Origin: Synechococcus sp. CB0101
GTDB lineage: Bacteria; Cyanobacteriota; Cyanobacteriia; PCC-6307; Cyanobiaceae
Direction: 5' to 3'
Length of the DNA: 64,000 nt
Assembly (NCBI RefSeq): GCF_000179235.2
Contig: NZ_CP039373.1
Location: 2,140,518-2,204,517 of the forward strand
Positions within the stretch are counted from its first letter, which is position 1. Each line of letters opens with the position of its first letter. Shown here one piece after another: positions 1-7,084 of this stretch. A model generated the notes under the pieces. It was not told the DNA's origin. It ran no database searches and saw only the letters and a program-made list of their open reading frames with translations. Made by a program: the position numbers and the translations under genes.

Positions 1-2
1 GT

Positions 3-107
3 CAGTGGGAGCTGAGGAAGGAGAGCGAACGGCGTAAGGCGGAGTGGGTTCAGGAGGAATCTGAGAAGAAACCAGGTCGTACGCGACGGACTGTTCAGCT
101 CGCCTGA
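3..107 (+). CDS. C-terminal fragment of an unknown protein (cut by window start)
   Basis: An open frame enters from the window edge and stops with TGA at 105-107, giving 34 residues that are highly charged (KESERRKAEW, then EESEKKPGRTRR). The basic, Lys/Arg-rich tail fits a nucleic-acid-associated protein, but the fragment is too short to assign. It lies 5 bp before the next gene in the same direction, so it is probably the upstream member of the same small-gene operon. Confidence 0.45.
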   Translation, partial: QWELRKESERRKAEWVQEESEKKPGRTRRTVQLA

Positions 108-112
108 CAGAG

Positions 113-481
113 ATGACGAATTCGGGCGAGGTAAGACTCTCGTTCAACCGAGTCGATCGAGTGGACGGCTACCAACTACATCACACCCTTGAGACACAGG
201 GGGTGTACACCCACAAACAAGGCGATCAGCGATACAGGCTTCAGTTCTTCGGCGAGCGCACTTCCGTGAGTAATGGTCTGCTGGCTGTGCAGGAGGGGAG
301 TGAGCAGACTCGCCGATTCCGTGGTGGCTACAGCAGCGAGGCCTGCTGGAATTTCCTGACGACAGTCGAGGAGGGGCGATGGGATCACCCAGTGGGCGAG
401 TGGCGGAACCCAGAGAATCTGGATGCACCGCCGCTGACCGACTGGGAGAGGCGGGTCGGATGCGGAGCAATATCGGCCTAA
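113..481 (+). CDS. hypothetical protein, accessory region
   Basis: Predicted 122-residue protein that I do not recognise. It is soluble, without membrane segments or signal peptide, and rich in Trp, Arg and Glu. The ATG at 113 follows the upstream stop by 5 bp, which suggests translational coupling. The next genes run in the same direction. The neighbourhood (RHH and HTH proteins, no core genes) suggests cargo of a mobile element. An opposite-strand frame over the same bases is less convincing because it breaks the operon pattern. Confidence 0.45.
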   Translation: MTNSGEVRLSFNRVDRVDGYQLHHTLETQGVYTHKQGDQRYRLQFFGERTSVSNGLLAVQEGSEQTRRFRGGYSSEACWNFLTTVEEGRWDHPVGEWRNPENLDAPPLTDWERRVGCGAISA

Positions 482-573
482 TAAGGGTGATCAAGTCTCG
501 ATATTGACTAAACTAGTTCATAGCAATCAGGCCTCTTCAGTGAGGTCGAACAAGAAAGACGGGAGAGAGTAAC

Positions 574-855
574 GTGGCACTCAGCGCAGCGACAATCGAA
601 CGAGTCAAGAACACGAAGTTTGGCCGTCTGGCGTCCCTCTCGCGACTAGAGGAACAAGTCGGATGGCCCAGCGACGTCCCCTATAGGCTCTATCAGCTGA
701 ACTCAGGCCTCTTTGACGCCCTCGACTGGGAGAACAATGGCGTGGAGACGAAGGAGGACTTCAGGGAACTGTTCAGCGAGAAGGTCAAGCCACTGAAGTT
801 CTATCTTTCAGAACTTCTGGAGTACTTTACGACCTTAGAAGCAACACTTAGCTAA
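574..855 (+). CDS. small hypothetical protein
   Basis: Predicted 93-residue acidic, probably helical protein, with LSRLEEQVGW near residue 22 and SELLEYFTTLEATLS at the end. No known domain recognised. It ends 8 bp before the GTG start of the next gene, so the two are likely co-transcribed and may act together. ATG at 574 is the first start in the frame. Confidence 0.5.
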   Translation: MALSAATIERVKNTKFGRLASLSRLEEQVGWPSDVPYRLYQLNSGLFDALDWENNGVETKEDFRELFSEKVKPLKFYLSELLEYFTTLEATLS

Positions 856-863
856 GGTATAGA

Positions 864-1523
864 GTGCCAGCTGTGACTGGAAACGCTTACAAGCACTTCA
901 AAGAAGCGACCCTCAGAGGGGGTGTTGAGAAGCAGGCTTTTGGCCTGCTGTTTGAGTGGCGCAGTGCGGAAGGCTTTCGCCCACGAGAGAAGTGGCGCCA
1001 GGTCTGGCCGAACACCCACACCTGGGCAGTCAGGCTGGAGCTCGAAGAGAAGCACGGAGTTGGCTGGTCGTCACACGAGGACGGTCGGCTCCTACTCGAC
1101 TTCTGGAGACGAGTCACACAGGCTTGGCTTGAGAAGGGCTGGGTGAGGCTGGAGACGGTCTCACAGGGAAGGCCGAGGAGTGAGGGCCCAGCGGCTCCCA
1201 CACTCGAGAAGGCTCGGAGACGGTCGGCGAGCCTCCCGAGCTGGGCGGACAAACCCGAGTGGGTCAGTCGCCTGCTGTGGGAGGACCGCCAGCAGAGCAC
1301 CGAGTGGCTGGTGGTTGCTGATGAAAAGCTGTTTGACGAGGTCACGAAGTTGCTCCCACCGGACGAGTTGGAAGGCACCACCCGTGAGGAACTCGCACAG
1401 GCGCTGGACTGTTCGTCGAAGCTGGCGAAGGCGCTGGTGAGGCACCTGGTTGAGACGGGTGAGTGGAAAGTCACCCACAACGGAAAGACCGGACGACGAG
1501 AGCTGAGGAGGGCCGTGAAGTGA
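864..1523 (+). CDS. hypothetical protein with C-terminal winged-helix-like segment
   Basis: Predicted 219-residue, strongly charged protein starting at GTG 864. The last ~50 residues (TREELAQALDCSSKLAKALVR followed by a short basic beta-like stretch) look like a winged-helix or MarR-type DNA-binding fold: two helices, then a turn with HNGKTGRR. The N-terminal ~100 residues are Trp/Arg-rich and not recognised. Its stop overlaps the start of the next gene by 4 bp (GTGA), so this is a coupled gene pair. A role in replication or regulation of a mobile element is an inference only. Confidence 0.5.
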   Translation: MPAVTGNAYKHFKEATLRGGVEKQAFGLLFEWRSAEGFRPREKWRQVWPNTHTWAVRLELEEKHGVGWSSHEDGRLLLDFWRRVTQAWLEKGWVRLETVSQGRPRSEGPAAPTLEKARRRSASLPSWADKPEWVSRLLWEDRQQSTEWLVVADEKLFDEVTKLLPPDELEGTTREELAQALDCSSKLAKALVRHLVETGEWKVTHNGKTGRRELRRAVK

Positions 1524-1687
1524 AGGTCGAAGGACGGAAGGTGGTGAAGCTGGGTCTGGACGAGCGAGATCTCCAGCGGCTGGTCCACGTGAAGGAGCAG
1601 GAGGGGACGACGACCCTGGCTGCGGCGCTGGTCAGACTGCTGGACCTGTACGAGGACACCAGTGGTGGACACTTTTTCCTGAGTTAG
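1520..1687 (+). CDS. ribbon-helix-helix-like small protein
   Basis: The likely start is GTG at 1520, overlapping the upstream TGA (GTGA). An earlier in-frame ATG at 1463 would run deep into the previous gene. The 55-residue product begins with a short beta-like stretch (KVVKLGLDERDLQRL) followed by helices (TTLAAALVRLLDLYE). This is the strand-helix-helix layout of CopG/Arc-type DNA binders, which act as small dimeric repressors or antitoxins. Its last seven codons and stop lie inside the left arm of a 29-bp inverted repeat (1664-1692), so its 3' end is part of that structure. Confidence 0.5.
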   Translation: MKVEGRKVVKLGLDERDLQRLVHVKEQEGTTTLAAALVRLLDLYEDTSGGHFFLS

Positions 1688-1812
1688 TTCCTAGTGGCCC
1701 ACACTTTTAGGGAGTTCCTTACTTCTCCACGCTTTACTTGCTTTGCGTGTAAAAACTGGTTTCTCAAAAAAGCCGGAAAGAAAAGGAACTAAGTCAGAAA
1801 AAAGTGTCCACC
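1664..1812. repeat. 29-bp imperfect inverted repeat, arms 91 bp apart
   Basis: The left arm 1664-1692 (GGTGGACACTTTTT... to TTAGTTCCT) and the right arm 1784-1812 are reverse complements at 27 of 29 positions. The left arm covers the stop codon of the upstream RHH gene. The spacer contains a partial third version (CCCACACTTTTAGGGAGTT near 1698). Possibilities are a replication or partition site, a recombinase site, ends of a tiny non-autonomous element, or a very long hairpin. No known family recognised. Confidence 0.7.
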
Positions 1813-2014
1813 CGTGGTCTCCTGGGCGGCGACGTGGCTCCGTCGTCCACCCTCAGCAGGCGACTGTCCATCACGACTCCCCTTGGGCTCACGGGCTCCA
1901 GCTTTAGCCGTCGGCCAAGTCGGGCGTGCCTGGGATCAAGGCGGAGGCGCTGGGACGTCAGTGTCCCAAGGCGTTCTTGATACCAATGGGTGACACCTGA
2001 CTGACGGACGACTG
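1813..2014. other. non-coding stretch before the HTH gene
   Basis: No convincing gene. It contains GGGACGTCAGTGTCCC-type short dyads (near 1956) and, at 1999-2012, the 14-mer GACTGACGGACGAC, which recurs exactly at 2292-2305 inside the following HTH gene. It probably carries the promoter and control region of that gene. No clear -35/-10 pair seen. Confidence 0.35.
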
Positions 2015-2644
2015 ATGGTTAGTAGCCGTGTCTCATTGCCGCCCTATGACCCCGTGAGTAGCGGGCTCCCCCCATTGCCCACTCAAGAGCTTGGGGTGAA
2101 GGCGGCCTGTGCTCGGTATGCCATCTCCAAGCAGACCCTCTATGTCCGCATGGGTGCGGTCGGTGTGACTGGATCCAAGAGAGCTAACCGCACCTTCTTC
2201 GCTACGCAGGACGTCTTCACGTTGGACGCCGCCCACTGGCATATCTCTCAGGGGTTCGGGCTCAAGGACCTTGAGGCGGCAGTGGTTGGCCGACTGACGG
2301 ACGACGGACAGACGATTGACGTCGGACATACGACTGACACTGTTCACCTGACCATTGCCCCGGCGCAGGAGAGGGTGGTGCGATCCTTGGCGGAGGCGGT
2401 GACCGAGGCGGTGAAGGTTGTGGCACCTCCGCCCAGGGAGGATCCGCTGGCGCCCTATCGCCTTCTCAAGGAGGCGGCGACTGAGGGCTACATCCTTACG
2501 ACCTCCACTCTCGCCAAGGTGCTGGGGGTGAGCAACTCGACCTTGCACGGTTGGAACAGCAGGGAGGAGCGGTTGGGGTTTGTTTTGAAGCGGTCAGGGA
2601 TCGGGAAGTGGGTCGTCAGTGGTTCGTCAGGCGAGACCTCGTGA
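2015..2644 (+). CDS. putative helix-turn-helix DNA-binding protein
   Basis: Predicted 209-residue protein with two HTH-like segments. One is near residues 28-50 (VKAACARYAISKQTLYVRMGA, typical of a helix-turn-helix with recognition helix SKQTLYVRM). The other is near the C-terminus, about residues 160-185 (TTSTLAKVLGVSNSTLHGWNSR), a MerR/excisionase-like pattern. No catalytic domain is visible. Such proteins commonly regulate or control excision of mobile elements. A 14-bp motif from its upstream region is repeated within its own coding sequence, which could indicate autoregulation (inference). Confidence 0.5.
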   Translation: MVSSRVSLPPYDPVSSGLPPLPTQELGVKAACARYAISKQTLYVRMGAVGVTGSKRANRTFFATQDVFTLDAAHWHISQGFGLKDLEAAVVGRLTDDGQTIDVGHTTDTVHLTIAPAQERVVRSLAEAVTEAVKVVAPPPREDPLAPYRLLKEAATEGYILTTSTLAKVLGVSNSTLHGWNSREERLGFVLKRSGIGKWVVSGSSGETS

Positions 2645-2689
2645 CGGCAATCCCCGCGGCAGGGATCCAGTTGTCCAACCGAACAGACA

Positions 2690-2983
2690 GTGGTGAGCCG
2701 AACCACTTCTGTCTTTACTTGGGCAGGTGAGCGAACTACTTCGTTTTGGTTCAGCGGGTTCACCGCTGCCACATCTGCGCCACACGGTTCTAAAGTCTGT
2801 TCCCGTGCAACGGAGTTGCACCACTTCGGCCTCTATTGGTGTTTGTGCGAAGAGCGCTTTGGCCGTGAGGCCACGGTGGCGCGGCTCCAGGAATTGGCGG
2901 CGGTGGAAACCCTTGCCTTGACAGGGGACCTGGCTGATCCTCAAGACGTGCGCATGCATTCGGTTGGGGTCCAAACACGCTGA
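2690..2983 (+). CDS. doubtful ORF or gene remnant at the accessory/core border
   Basis: 97-codon ORF in an otherwise gene-free 350-bp stretch between the HTH gene and the broken monooxygenase. The second half (residues 40-85: TELHHFGLYWCLCEERFG, ARLQELAAVETLALTGDL) looks protein-like, while the first half has a Ser/Thr-rich shadow-like composition. It may be the tail of a decayed gene. No family recognised. Confidence 0.2.
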   Translation: MVSRTTSVFTWAGERTTSFWFSGFTAATSAPHGSKVCSRATELHHFGLYWCLCEERFGREATVARLQELAAVETLALTGDLADPQDVRMHSVGVQTR

Positions 2984-2996
2984 TCAGTTCACTGCC

Positions 2997-4039
2997 TCAG
3001 CGCCACTGATCCCACAGGGCCACAAGGCGCTCCTGCTCTGCGCTGGGGGTGCAACTGCAGAGATAAGCGTCCGGCCTGATCAGATAGGTCTGGCCAGCGA
3101 CATAACCCAGCTGGGGCTCTGCACTAGCCGTGGCCAGCCAATTGCCGGCAAGGTCAGTCTCAATCGGCGGCAGGGGCGCGCCAATGGACAACAACACGAA
3201 GCGACCTGAGCGCAGAAGTGCGTGCAAACGGGTCTGGCCATTGGGGCCCTGGCAAGGCAGATCCGGCGTGCGCTCGCCGGGCCTCAGTCCGCCTCCTGAT
3301 CGGCCGAGCACGGGAGCGAGGGCGCTGCCGCGGTAGTGCAGATCGGTCTCGCAGAGCTGCTCCACCAGGCGGCGTTGGAAACGACGACTGCGGCCCAAAT
3401 TCGTGAACGCCAGATTCCGCAGACGACGCAGCAGGGGCTGCCGCACCAGAGCAACCCGCGTCAAAACTCCGGCATTGCGCAGCACCCGATCGCCAATCCC
3501 GCTGCGTTCCGGGGAATAGGTCTCCAGCAGCTGCGGCCCCGCCTTGCCCTGCAGCACCAGGGCCAACTTCCAAGCCAGGTTGAACGCGTCTTGCATCCCG
3601 GTGTTCATCCCCTGGCCCCCAGCTGGGCTGTGGATGTGGGCCGCATCCCCTGCCAAAAAGACCCGCCCGACGTTGTAGCGATCAACCTTGCGCTCATTGA
3701 TTCGAAAATGACTGAGCCAGATCGGATCGTGCGCACGGAAGCCCGATCCCAAGCGCTGCACCACCAGCCTTTGGACCTGCTCCAGGCTGGGGTCGGCCGC
3801 CTCCGTCCCCGAGACATCGCCAATGATGCGAAAACGGTCTCCGACGATCGGAAACAGGGCCAGGATCCCCTCGGGATTCCAGACCACGGCGATCTGGTCG
3901 GAGGCTGCAGGGCCATCAAGCTTGACGTCCGCCAGAACCCAATTCGATTCCAGGGTTTCGCCGCTGTAGGCCAGACCCAGCTGATGGCGCACAACGCTGT
4001 GGGCACCATCACAGCCCAGCAAGTAACCGCACTCCATCG
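2997..4039 (-). pseudogene. FAD-dependent aromatic monooxygenase, C-terminal part (split by IS)
   Basis: This is the 3' two-thirds of a group A flavin monooxygenase (PHBH/MhpA-like). It contains CDGAHSVVR near its beginning and the second FAD-contact motif AGDAAHIHSPAGGQGMN followed by QDAFNLAWKLALVLQG. The C-terminal ~130 residues resemble the thioredoxin-like tail of phenol/PCP hydroxylases. Intact enzymes use NAD(P)H and O2 to hydroxylate aromatic or polyketide substrates. The N-terminal Rossmann part lies at 5700-6148 beyond an IS110-type element. Joining the flanks at the shared AACG/ATGG border gives ...KETMECGYLLG..., so the gene was intact before insertion. The substrate cannot be told. 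Confidence 0.85.
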
Positions 4040-4046
4040 TTCCTAA

Positions 4047-4062
4047 GAAACACCCACGGCCA
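4047..4062. repeat. IS subterminal inverted repeat, right end
   Basis: GAAACACCCACGGCCA, the exact reverse complement of 5652-5667. It starts about 7 bp inside the IS border on the transposase 3' side. Confidence 0.8.
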
Positions 4063-4079
4063 TCAGGGATCTCCGCCTA

Positions 4080-5468
4080 TCAGCCGGTAGCAACCAGTTG
4101 GTAACCCAGTGCTTTTGCACGTCTTTCCAGACCATGGATTTGACGTTCGCGAGATGCCTGCTGGTAAGCCAAATCTCCGTGTTCTTGAAATTCCATGCCA
4201 TATCTAATGGTCTTGTAGTAAAGAATGGCCAGCTTTCGTGCCGTGGCAATCAAAGCCTTGCTTTTGCCCACTCGCGCAGACAACCGTCGCTGAAATGCAC
4301 CCAGCGCCGTGCTTGTCCTACTGAGTGGAACTGCTGCCATCCAAAAGGCACTTCCGGCCCTTGTTGTTCCCTGTCTTGTGCGTGAGGACAGCACACGCCC
4401 TCCGGATATCTTGTTTTGCGGGCTCAACCCAAGCCAGGAGACGAAATGCTTGGCGCTTGGCCAGCGTGTCATGTCGAGACCACACTCACTGATCAAGGTA
4501 ATCACCGTCGCGGGGCCAAGGCCAGGAAGAGCCAATAGGTCGTGGCCTGCGAGTGATTTAATCAGTTCTTGAGGATTAAACGAGAAGCCATTTCCCTTGA
4601 TTCGACTGTCGCTAGCTTGTCTCTCGGGTTCAACGTAGTCATCTCCAGCCAGCTCTTGGAGCACTGACTGCCCAGCCAGTTCGCACTCCTGGATCTTTGC
4701 CGAGTAAACATCGAACATCTCGACAGCGACTTTGAGTTCAAATAGGTGCTCTTCTTGATAGTTTCCATCAAGGGCAGCAGCAATAGTCTCCACAGACTCT
4801 TTGCAGCGTCGGTCACGCAGTGCAGCAAGCTTTTTGGGATCTCGTTCACCAGAGAGAATGGCATCAATGATCCTGCGAGCCGTCAGACCAGTGATGTCTT
4901 TTACCACGTGATGCAATTGCAGATTCATCTGCATCAGGGCTTTTTGGATGTGTTGCTGATGCGAGGAGCGATAGCGCACTAGGACGTCTCTCTGCCGAAA
5001 ATAGGCCCTGAGCTTTGCAATACAGGGATCAGGCTGAAAGCTTGCTCGAACAAGGCCATAGCTGTGGAGCTGTTGGAGCCATTGCGCATCATTGATATCA
5101 GTCTTTCTGCCTGGTATATTTTTGGCGTGACGAGCATTGACCAAAAAGACTTCAATGCCGTTAGCCACAAGTATTTCGTATAAAGGGACCCAATAGATTC
5201 CGGTCGACTCCATCGCTACGGTCGTGATGTTGACAGCGAGTAACCACTCGACCATTCGCTTCAGGTCGCTGGTAAAGCTCAGAAACTTACGCAGTGGCTC
5301 GTCATCGAGCTCTGTGGGTATGGCAACAACATGGAATCGACTCCCAATATCAATTCCAGCAGATCTTGGGTTGACTACTTTGAGGCGCGCACGTCGGCGA
5401 CGTGATCGAGAGGCATCTGGCATTGGCTTGCGACTTCTGATGAAGAAGGGAGGCCTGGCAGGTTCCAC
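4080..5468 (-). CDS. IS110/IS1111-family DEDD transposase
   Basis: 462-residue recombinase. The N-terminal RuvC-like DEDD domain is visible (AGIDIGSRFHVVAIP near residue 38, TTVAMESTGIYW near 97, GRKTDINDAQWLQQL near 130). The C-terminal Transposase_20 domain contains LLALPGLGPATVITLISECG and the WLGLSPQNKISGGR region with the downstream serine expected of the family. These enzymes use a structured RNA made from the element's own end to pair donor and target DNA. ATG 5468 gives a basic leader; an in-frame ATG at 5423 (MPDASRSRRRR) is an alternative start. The gene appears intact, so the element could be active. Confidence 0.93.
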   Translation of the reverse strand: MEPARPPFFIRSRKPMPDASRSRRRRARLKVVNPRSAGIDIGSRFHVVAIPTELDDEPLRKFLSFTSDLKRMVEWLLAVNITTVAMESTGIYWVPLYEILVANGIEVFLVNARHAKNIPGRKTDINDAQWLQQLHSYGLVRASFQPDPCIAKLRAYFRQRDVLVRYRSSHQQHIQKALMQMNLQLHHVVKDITGLTARRIIDAILSGERDPKKLAALRDRRCKESVETIAAALDGNYQEEHLFELKVAVEMFDVYSAKIQECELAGQSVLQELAGDDYVEPERQASDSRIKGNGFSFNPQELIKSLAGHDLLALPGLGPATVITLISECGLDMTRWPSAKHFVSWLGLSPQNKISGGRVLSSRTRQGTTRAGSAFWMAAVPLSRTSTALGAFQRRLSARVGKSKALIATARKLAILYYKTIRYGMEFQEHGDLAYQQASRERQIHGLERRAKALGYQLVATG

Positions 5469-5651
5469 GCAAAAAAGTGAACAATTTCCTAATCGGGATC
5501 AACACCAGTAGAAGGATCCAGCAGTGTTGTCGCCAGGGCAGGGAGCGCTGTGGGAACCCAAACCACGTTTCCTTTCGGGGTCGAACCTCCAAAGATGTCA
5601 TCGGTCATGGCCCGGCCTCCCCAAATTCAGTGTGGCCATGGGCTTTGGATT
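5469..5651 (-). ncRNA. candidate bridge RNA region of the IS110-type element
   Basis: A 180-bp gene-free segment between the transposase start and the left subterminal repeat. In IS110-group elements this end encodes the bridge RNA. The minus strand here contains AAGGAAACG (around 5573-5581), identical to the chromosomal sequence immediately flanking the insertion (5699-5707, minus strand), as expected for a left target guide. Secondary structure was not computed, and a 9-base match can arise by chance. Confidence 0.4.
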
Positions 5652-5667
5652 TGGCCGTGGGTGTTTC
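5652..5667. repeat. IS subterminal inverted repeat, left end
   Basis: TGGCCGTGGGTGTTTC, the exact reverse complement of 4047-4062. It lies about 32 bp inside the IS border on the transposase 5' side. Confidence 0.8.
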
Positions 5668-5699
5668 GGACGCGAGGGCGTGCAGAGCTGTACTGGTAC

Positions 5700-6148
5700 G
5701 TTTCCTTGCTGCCATCCGCCCGGCTGAGTTCAGCCGTCACGCCGTCGTCTGATGCGGTGAAGCGGCTGAGTTCCACCTGGCGTTCCACCGTCACGCCCCG
5801 CTCCGCCAGCAACTGGGTCAGAACCGCCTCCGTGCGGTTCTGGGGAATCATCAAGGCGTAGGGGAATGCGCTCTGCACCTTGGAAAAGGAGACCGCCGCC
5901 AGCAGGTTTTGACCGGCCTGGATCCGGGCTCCGTGGCCCTGAATCCCAGCCTTCAAGAAGGGCTCGACGCAGCCCTGAAGATCGAACAACTCCAGGGTCC
6001 GCGGCCAGATCACCAGGGCCTTGGAGAGCTCAGTGGGCTTCTCCATCCGTTCCACCACCCGAACGGCGATGTCCTGCTGACGCAGGGCCAGCGCCAGGGT
6101 GAGGCCCACCGGCCCTGCTCCCACCACCAAGACCGGTTGTGACATCAC
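5700..6148 (-). pseudogene. FAD-dependent aromatic monooxygenase, N-terminal part (split by IS)
   Basis: About 150 codons of the N-terminal FAD-binding Rossmann domain: VLVVGAGPVGLTLALALRQQ (GxGxxG fold) followed by VRVVERMEKP and the RTLELFD segment of group A flavoprotein hydroxylases. The frame continues about 22 codons into the IS and stops at 5627. The remainder of the protein is at 2997-4039. Without the IS the two parts join in frame into a protein of roughly 500 residues. GTG/ATG starts at 6148/6145 are adjacent. Confidence 0.85.
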
Positions 6149-6271
6149 GGCTGCTTCAGATCTTCGCCAAGGCTGATCAAGAAACCGTTTTGCTCATTGC
6201 AACTTCCGTTTCATTTTGGGAATGCTGGAGCCGTCTGATAATCCGTCTGGCTGCCAATCAGTGCAGCATTT

Positions 6272-6523
6272 TTAGAGCTGGATCGGCAGCTTGGAAGGAT
6301 CCAAGAGATCGTTGATGTCAGGGCTGGGCGAGGGTTGCGGGATCTGCGGATTTCCAAAGAAGACGGGTGCGATCCATGTGACGTTGCTCTTGGGCTTGTT
6401 GTTGCGCCCGCCACGGTTGGCGCCTCGCCGCTTCCCGCCAGTGATTCCGCTGAGTTGGTCGTCTGAGAGTTGGAAGGGGATTTGGATGGATGGGGTGTTC
6501 AGTTCGCTGGTGTTGATCGTCAT
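6272..6523 (-). CDS. double-glycine-leader peptide (bacteriocin/RiPP-like precursor) A
   Basis: Predicted 83-residue peptide. Residues 1-30 form a leader ending QLSDDQLSGITGG, the classic LS-x-x-(D/E)-L-x-x-I-x-GG signal recognised by C39-peptidase ABC exporters (PCAT). The mature part would start KRRGANRGGRNNKPKSN and end in a Pro-rich tail (QIPQPSPSPDIND). It has no Cys, so it is not a lanthipeptide of the usual type. No maturation enzyme is adjacent. It is preceded at -47 to -69 by a 27-bp element almost identical to one before the second peptide gene at 6715-6933. Start ATG 6523. Confidence 0.7.
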   Translation of the reverse strand: MTINTSELNTPSIQIPFQLSDDQLSGITGGKRRGANRGGRNNKPKSNVTWIAPVFFGNPQIPQPSPSPDINDLLDPSKLPIQL

Positions 6524-6565
6524 GCTGTTAGCCCTGTGGGGTGGTGGGTGTGAGATCGGAGGTGT

Positions 6566-6592
6566 GTTCCTCTCGATGGCGTCACCATCGCA
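6566..6592 (-). promoter_or_regulatory. shared upstream element of peptide gene A
   Basis: 23 of 27 positions match 6973-6999, and the distance to the start codon is the same to within 3 bp (47 vs 44). On the minus strand it holds the dyad CGATGG-TGACG-CCATCG (6575-6590), suggesting an operator or a common promoter activator site. Confidence 0.6.
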
Positions 6593-6664
6593 GGGCTGAG
6601 TTCGGGGAACCAGATGAATGGCCGGTGAGGTTTCGGGGAATGTCTGGTGGAAAAGCTCAAAACA

Positions 6665-6689
6665 AAAGCCCGCTGCTGGGGCGGGCTTT
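6665..6689 (-). terminator. intrinsic terminator of peptide gene B
   Basis: A perfect 9-bp stem AAAGCCCGC / GCGGGCTTT with a 7-nt loop. On the minus strand it is followed by TTGTTTTGAG, i.e. a U-rich tail, 26 bp after the stop of the 6715-6933 gene. Confidence 0.7.
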
Positions 6690-6714
6690 GCAGGCTTGGA
6701 ATGGGTTGCAGATC

Positions 6715-6933
6715 TCAGCTGAATACAGTCTGGCTTCCTGCGCCTCTCTTTTGTTTTAAAGACTCCTCGACTTCTTTGCGGTACTCCTCTGAATGGGGAT
6801 CAATCCCGTGTTCTTTGAAATACTCGTTGAGGAGCTCTCCCAATTCGCCGGCGCCTCCGGTTGCGGCCTCGAGCTCTTCGTTGGTGAGGTTGAGAGTTTG
6901 TGGGTTGTGATCAGGGTTTTCTTTCTTGGTCAT
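6715..6933 (-). CDS. double-glycine-leader peptide (bacteriocin/RiPP-like precursor) B
   Basis: Predicted 72-residue peptide. The leader ends NLTNEELEAATGG at residues 15-27, matching the double-glycine cleavage signal, and the mature part AGELGELLNEYFKEHGIDP... is acidic, helical and Cys-free. The mature part differs completely from peptide A, while leader type and upstream element are shared. This is the pattern expected of a family of exported peptides served by one transporter. A terminator follows at 6665-6689. No C39 peptidase/ABC transporter is in the window; the nearest secretion genes are tolC/hlyD at 31.3-34.5 kb. Confidence 0.7.
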   Translation of the reverse strand: MTKKENPDHNPQTLNLTNEELEAATGGAGELGELLNEYFKEHGIDPHSEEYRKEVEESLKQKRGAGSQTVFS

Positions 6934-6972
6934 GGTTTCCGTTTTCGGATGGCTAAGGTGAATCGGAGCGTG

Positions 6973-6999
6973 GTTTCTCTCGATGGATTCACCATTGCA
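6973..6999 (-). promoter_or_regulatory. shared upstream element of peptide gene B
   Basis: Second copy of the 27-bp element (CTCTCGATGG core at 6977-6986), 44 bp before the ATG at 6933. The dyad ATGG-TGAAT-CCAT is weaker than in the first copy. The conserved position implies transcription control rather than coding conservation. Confidence 0.6.
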
Positions 7000-7084
7000 T
7001 GGTCAAACGTTTTGTGCCAGATGAGGAGGTGGGGAAGTTCCAGGGTGTTTCAGGTGAACGGGAGCAGATGGGCGGCGGCCGGCG

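Larger units (their letters stand above)
4040..5699 (-). mobile_element. IS110/IS1111-family insertion sequence
   Basis: About 1.66 kb inserted in the monooxygenase gene. Borders are inferred from the interrupted reading frame (…GGAAACG at 5699-5705, …AACG|ATGG at 4036-4042 on the minus strand). It carries one DEDD transposase, about 230 bp non-coding upstream of it and about 40 bp downstream. A 16-bp perfect inverted repeat (TGGCCGTGGGTGTTTC) lies just inside both ends at 5652-5667 and 4047-4062; subterminal inverted repeats are typical of the IS1111 subgroup. No long target duplication is seen, as usual for this family. Confidence 0.8.
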
